Source of the DNA: JANXSF01 sp043755435
GTDB taxonomy: Bacteria > Acidobacteriota > Terriglobia > Bryobacterales > Bryobacteraceae
Length of the DNA stretch: 8,239 bases
Reading direction: 5' to 3'
NCBI GenBank assembly: GCA_043755435.1
Contig: JAYUSZ010000351.1
Location: forward strand, 1-8,239
A program made the position numbers and the translations under genes. Every line of letters starts with the position of its first letter. Position 1 is the first letter of the stretch. The notes beneath the pieces are model-generated. The model saw only the letters and a list, made by a program, of their open reading frames with translations. It ran no database searches and was not told where the DNA came from. Positions 5,463-8,239 of this stretch are shown piece after piece.

Positions 5463-6026
5463 TTAGAGTAGAACCTCTTGTTGAATATCTGAAACCTTTT
5501 TCTCCATGAGTCTTTGGAAAATTCCAGACAAATCATCGAGGATCTCATTGGAGTTCGATTCGAACGCATCTAAATCAAAGGAGTCAGAATATTCGAGTAG
5601 ATCAAGCGTGCCCTCACGGTTCAAGGGGTACCTTGATTTGATTGCATTGAGGTCATAACTGCTGGACTTGATGAAAGTCTCGATTCTGTCCCCTAGGTCA
5701 AGATCTACCAATTTCGCGGCTCTCCTGAGAGAATCCAATTGGCGTTTCAAATTGTGACCGCAGCCGCAAACATCTTCGGGTTGGATTTTCATATCATCAG
5801 AAAATGTTATCAAAATTGACTTCATGGATAACTCGATTGCGTGACGATAAAGCATCACAATGGGCATCGCCCAGAAGCCTCCTTGCTTACCTTTCGCGCT
5901 GGCTACAAGCGTGTTTGCGGCGTCAGTGTAAGCCTCTGCAAACGTAAGGAAATGGAAATGCGCTTCCGAAAATCCCGGCTTATTCGCAGGTAGCGGCTGA
6001 AGATATTGTTCACTTTGTTTGTTCAT
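5463..6026 (-). CDS. HEPN-like hypothetical protein
   Basis: A soluble, mostly helical protein of 187 residues with no signal peptide. MLYRHAIELSMKSIL (58-72) followed by GHNLKRQLDSL (90-100) is the RHAIEL-xLKxxL ... GHxLxxL pattern seen in many uncharacterised HEPN-like proteins, and SRYPLNREG (131-139) fits a conserved RYP segment of the same group. I see no Rx4-6H ribonuclease motif, so nuclease activity is not supported. The start at ATG 6026 has GAGGTGG about 13 bases upstream. It is transcribed toward the IS remnant and vapBC and divergently from the Sel1 gene. The IS remnant begins just after its stop, so the C-terminus may have been altered by the insertion. The function is unknown; a defence or stress role is only suggested by context. 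Confidence 0.65.
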   Translation of the reverse strand: MNKQSEQYLQPLPANKPGFSEAHFHFLTFAEAYTDAANTLVASAKGKQGGFWAMPIVMLYRHAIELSMKSILITFSDDMKIQPEDVCGCGHNLKRQLDSLRRAAKLVDLDLGDRIETFIKSSSYDLNAIKSRYPLNREGTLDLLEYSDSFDLDAFESNSNEILDDLSGIFQRLMEKKVSDIQQEVLL

Positions 6027-6142
6027 GGGTTCACATTTACCACCTCATTGTTCAGACGGCTATGGCCTAGAAGTTCCAGGCACTTTTTGAAAGTTGATTG
6101 TGGCTAGTCAAGGTCTGACGAAAAACTAAGGGGTTTTGCTCA
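6027..6142. promoter_or_regulatory. Divergent intergenic region between the HEPN-like gene and the Sel1 gene
   Basis: These 116 bp must supply promoters for both genes. TCAGAC (6052-6057) and GTCTGA (6113-6118) form a perfect 6-bp inverted repeat spanning most of the region. No consensus -35/-10 pair was recognised with confidence. Confidence 0.3.
6128..6133 (+). promoter_or_regulatory. Ribosome binding site favouring the TTG start of the Sel1 protein
   Basis: AAGGGG lies 9 bases before TTG 6143. The alternative ATG at 6179 has no comparable site. Confidence 0.45.
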
Positions 6143-7291
6143 TTGAGCCTACCTAAAAATGGAATAGACAATCGAGTAATGAAGATAGCACCCATCTTGG
6201 TTCTACTCATTGCTGGAATTCCAGCGGATTGCCAAGAAGCACCCAAGGCAACGAGGGTATCCACAGTTGCGGATGATGATAGTTTCCTTCTCAAAGGCAG
6301 CGACCATTGGCTGGCAGGTCTAGCGAAGGAAATTGTGGGCGACCAAACAGGTGCTAACAAAGACTATGTTGACGCAAGGCGTTTGTTCGCAAGGTCCGCA
6401 GCCCAAGGAAATGTGAAAGCACAGTTCAAACTTGGTTCGATTTATCAACTTGGTAAAGGCGTCACCGTTCAACCAGTTCAAGCAGCAAAATGGTACTTGT
6501 TGGCGGCGAAGCAGGGGCACGCTGAAGCACAGTTTATTATGGGAAGTCTGTACTATTCGGGCGTTGGTGTTTCTCAGAGTTTTGAATCCTCATTGCTTTG
6601 GTACGCTATGGCAGGCGAACAGGGCCATTCGGGAGCCCAACTACGCATAGGAATGCTCTATGAATACGGAGGGGATATCAAACAAGATGAACAGAAGGCA
6701 ACTGGTTGGTTCGTGAAGGCCTCTGAACTCGGAGAACCCCTTGCGCAGTACCACTTGGCTTTAAGGTATGAGAGTGGAACTGGTGGAATGCCAAAGGATT
6801 ATTCAATTGCTTTTGAATTGTACAGGAAAGCCGCATTGCAAGGCTTCGCAAGAGCTCAATTTAATCTCGCCATGATGTACTCTCACGGAAATGGAGTTGG
6901 AAAAGACATTAAGGAGGCGATTGGTTGGTCCCACAAGGCGGCGGAGGCTGGCATACCACAAGCGCAGGAATTTCTCGGGTTGTCCTATGCCACGGGCGAT
7001 GGCGTAATTCAAGACTATGTTGAAGCTTACAAATGGATTAAAAAATCAGCCGATCAAAACAATCCTGGTGCACAATGGATTCTCAGCATATTCTTCACTG
7101 ATGGAATTGGCGTCCCCAAGGATTTGGTGGCAGCTCACATGTGGATCAACCTTGCCACAGCAACCGCTGATGAAGGAAATCGCGGTAAATACGTCAATAT
7201 TAGGGACAAAATAACCGCATCACTCTCACAAACGCAACTTTCTGAAGCGCAACGCCGAGCAAGAATTTGGAAGCCAGTCAAAAATGACTAA
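6143..7291 (+). CDS. Secreted Sel1-like (SLR/TPR-like) repeat protein
   Basis: Predicted envelope protein made of helical Sel1 repeats, which act as protein-protein interaction scaffolds. Hydrophobic MKIAPILVLLIAGIPA (13-28) is a Sec signal sequence; Cys30 lacks a proper lipobox. About seven repeats of 36 residues run from about 78 to 331, each with the A-x-WYxxAAxQGxxxAQxxLGxxYxxGxGVxxD pattern; the best are 78-114, 115-150, 224-259 and 260-295. The end (AHMWINLATA, then RDKITASLSQTQLSEAQRRA) is the capping segment typical of bacterial Sel1 proteins. With the TTG start (good RBS) the protein has 382 residues; ATG 6179 would give 370 with a shorter N-region. It stands alone on its strand. The partner is unknown and no enzymatic motif is present. 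Confidence 0.88.
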   Translation: MSLPKNGIDNRVMKIAPILVLLIAGIPADCQEAPKATRVSTVADDDSFLLKGSDHWLAGLAKEIVGDQTGANKDYVDARRLFARSAAQGNVKAQFKLGSIYQLGKGVTVQPVQAAKWYLLAAKQGHAEAQFIMGSLYYSGVGVSQSFESSLLWYAMAGEQGHSGAQLRIGMLYEYGGDIKQDEQKATGWFVKASELGEPLAQYHLALRYESGTGGMPKDYSIAFELYRKAALQGFARAQFNLAMMYSHGNGVGKDIKEAIGWSHKAAEAGIPQAQEFLGLSYATGDGVIQDYVEAYKWIKKSADQNNPGAQWILSIFFTDGIGVPKDLVAAHMWINLATATADEGNRGKYVNIRDKITASLSQTQLSEAQRRARIWKPVKND

Positions 7292-7496
7292 ACCAAAAGT
7301 TATGCCATATAACCACTATTCCGAAGGTGTAAGGTCTATGCACGCATCAAAGTTAAACTCTTAAGGAATCGAATTGAAGATAACGATCTTTGGATCGCAG
7401 CATGCGCAATTCGGCATTCTATTCCGCTGGTGTCGAATAACCGCAATCATTTTGAGCGAGTCCCCGAATTGGTGTTGATCCTCGGAGGAAAAAGCC
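7292..7496 (+). promoter_or_regulatory. Gene-free leader upstream of the acyl-CoA mutase, with inverted repeats
   Basis: These 205 bp presumably hold the mutase promoter. CAATTCGG (7407-7414) and CCGAATTG (7464-7471) form a perfect 8-bp inverted repeat 49 bases apart, enclosing a smaller TATTC (7420-7424) / GAATA (7435-7439) stem. CGATC-TTTG-GATCG (7384-7397) is a further hairpin. I see no T-run and no recognisable cobalamin riboswitch. A strong promoter consensus was not found. Confidence 0.35.
7484..7490 (+). promoter_or_regulatory. Strong ribosome binding site before ATG 7497
   Basis: GGAGGAA lies 6 bases before ATG 7497, the best Shine-Dalgarno site in this part of the window. It serves a reading frame that stops at 7566-7568 and is the same frame as the mutase, whose own first ATG (7599) has no RBS. 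Confidence 0.65.
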
Positions 7497-7568
7497 ATGG
7501 CGGAGATGGATGCTCAATTAAACCTTAATGTCCCCTCCAGTGTGCAAGAGCCGACTTCCGAGAGATAG
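7497..7568 (+). other. 23-codon ORF in frame with the mutase, ending in TAG: interrupted N-terminus or leader peptide
   Basis: ATG 7497 with a strong RBS opens a 23-residue frame (MAEMDAQLNLNV..., ending PTSER) closed by TAG 7566-7568. The same frame then continues without stop through NLLTRYNNPHMPPELPGQFP into the mutase domain. The hydrophilic, variable composition resembles the N-terminal tail that mutases of this family carry before the PG-x-x-P-x-TRG region. The simplest reading is that this is the original start of the mutase gene, interrupted by an amber codon through mutation or sequence error. A regulatory leader peptide is the alternative. Confidence 0.5.
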
Positions 7569-7598
7569 AATCTCCTTACGCGTTACAATAATCCTCAC

Positions 7599-8239
7599 AT
7601 GCCCCCTGAACTCCCAGGACAATTCCCATACACTCGTGGCATTCACGAGACAATGTACAAGGGCCGATTGTGGACCATGCGCCAGTTCGCGGGTTTCGCC
7701 ACGGCGGCTGAAACCAATGAGCGCTACCGCTATCTGCTGGAGCAAGGTCAAACCGGACTCAGCGTTGCCTTCGACCTGCCAACGCTGATGGGTGTGGACG
7801 CGGATGATCCCACTAGCCTTGGCGAAGTTGGTAAGTGCGGCGTTGCCATCAGTTCCGTCGAAGATATGGATGAGCTATTTGCCGGCATTCCGCTGGATTG
7901 CGTCAGCGTGTCGATGACCATTAACTCTCCAGCGCCTGTACTATTCGCCATGTATTTGGTCGCCGCCGAACGGCAGGGTGTCCGCTGGGAAACGCTGACA
8001 GGCACGCTGCAAAACGACATTCTAAAAGAGTACACGGCACAAAAGGAATTCATCTATCCGCCGCGGCCTTCCATGCGATTCGCCGTGGATGCAATGGAGT
8101 TCAGCGTGCGCCATGTCCCCCAGTTCAATCCGGTTTCCATAAGCGGCTATCACATTCGGGAAGCGGGATCCACCGCTGCTCAGGAACTGGCCTTCACTCT
8201 TCGCGATGGCATTGAGTACGCCGAATGGCTGTGTGCGCG
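7599..8239 (+). CDS. B12-dependent acyl-CoA mutase large subunit, methylmalonyl-CoA mutase family (3' part outside window)
   Basis: Radical carbon-skeleton mutase that rearranges acyl-CoA thioesters with adenosylcobalamin; 213 residues of the TIM-barrel domain are visible. Recognisable segments are PGQFPYTRG (6-14), TMYKGRLWTMRQFAGF (18-33), GLSVAFDLPTLMG (53-65), GEVGKCGVAI (75-84), GTLQNDILKEY (135-145), PPRPSMR (154-160) and SISGYHIREAGSTAAQELA (180-198). Recalled Propionibacterium MutB numbering aligns without gaps at an offset of 59: H185 matches the catalytic His244, Q138 matches Gln197, but F30 replaces Tyr89 and Q148 replaces Arg207, as in isobutyryl-CoA mutase. ATG 7599 is the first start after an in-frame TAG and has no RBS; about 59 residues of the MutB N-terminus are missing from it. 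The true gene may start at 7497. Methylmalonyl-CoA specificity is therefore doubtful. Confidence 0.9.
   Translation, partial: MPPELPGQFPYTRGIHETMYKGRLWTMRQFAGFATAAETNERYRYLLEQGQTGLSVAFDLPTLMGVDADDPTSLGEVGKCGVAISSVEDMDELFAGIPLDCVSVSMTINSPAPVLFAMYLVAAERQGVRWETLTGTLQNDILKEYTAQKEFIYPPRPSMRFAVDAMEFSVRHVPQFNPVSISGYHIREAGSTAAQELAFTLRDGIEYAEWLCA

Noticed and set aside
5390..5569. Longer version (109 aa) of the OrfA reading frame, from 5569
   Set aside because: The upstream 60 codons overlap the HEPN-like gene in another frame. A GGAG-preceded ATG at 5389 and OrfA similarity beginning there mark the real start of the remnant.
7292..7496. Cobalamin riboswitch before the B12-dependent mutase
   Set aside because: The region is short and I could not find the B12-box-like conserved core; only simple inverted repeats are visible.
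7528..7788. 86-residue plus-strand frame overlapping the mutase start
   Set aside because: It is out of frame with the mutase and has no family similarity; it arises from the stop-poor sequence there.
7748..8053. 101-residue minus-strand frame
   Set aside because: It is the antisense shadow of the strongly conserved mutase domain.

Overview
The window looks like part of a free-living, heterotrophic bacterial chromosome, most like Acidobacteriota. The hints are a single TatA/B-type protein followed by tatC with long charged cytoplasmic tails, a secreted SASA-type esterase, a Gfo/Idh/MocA dehydrogenase, a Sel1-repeat protein and a VapBC pair. No rRNA or other phylogenetic marker is present, so the taxonomy is inference. 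GC content is moderate.

Layout. Bases 1-165 are the tail of an insertion-sequence transposase (probably IS110 family). Bases 166-362 are non-coding and carry a palindrome and about three imperfect 28-bp tandem repeats. A secreted SGNH/SASA esterase (363-1709, +) converges on, and overlaps by 11 bp, a Gfo/Idh/MocA oxidoreductase (1699-2778, -). A 116-bp divergent promoter region separates that gene from the twin-arginine translocase genes tatA (2895-3383, +) and tatC (3412-4542, +). Convergent to tatC lies an accessory block read from the minus strand: toxin vapC (4577-4960) and antitoxin vapB (4960-5214) with a perfect palindromic operator (5220-5233), a decayed transposase OrfA remnant (5240-5389, with a possible IS end near 5450), and a HEPN-like protein of unknown role (5463-6026). 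Divergent from it is a secreted Sel1-repeat protein (6143-7291, +). The window ends inside a B12-dependent acyl-CoA mutase (7599-8239, +, continuing past the edge).

How the parts work together. tatA and tatC form a minimal translocase operon. The esterase and the Sel1 protein have Sec-type signal peptides and do not obviously depend on Tat. The esterase and the dehydrogenase could both serve carbohydrate use but are transcribed convergently, so they are not an operon. The vapBC, IS-remnant and HEPN block has the character of an inserted defence or stress-related island.

Most notable observations. (1) The mutase aligns without gaps to methylmalonyl-CoA mutase from its PYTRG region onward. It has Phe and Gln at the positions equivalent to Tyr89 and Arg207, which is the isobutyryl-CoA mutase pattern. 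(2) The only good ribosome binding site for the mutase lies before an ATG at 7497, which is in frame with it but cut off by a TAG at 7566-7568. (3) The TatA C-terminal tail and the TatC N-terminal tail share His/Tyr/Asp-rich low-complexity sequence, including the same HSYH tetrapeptide written with four different codons.
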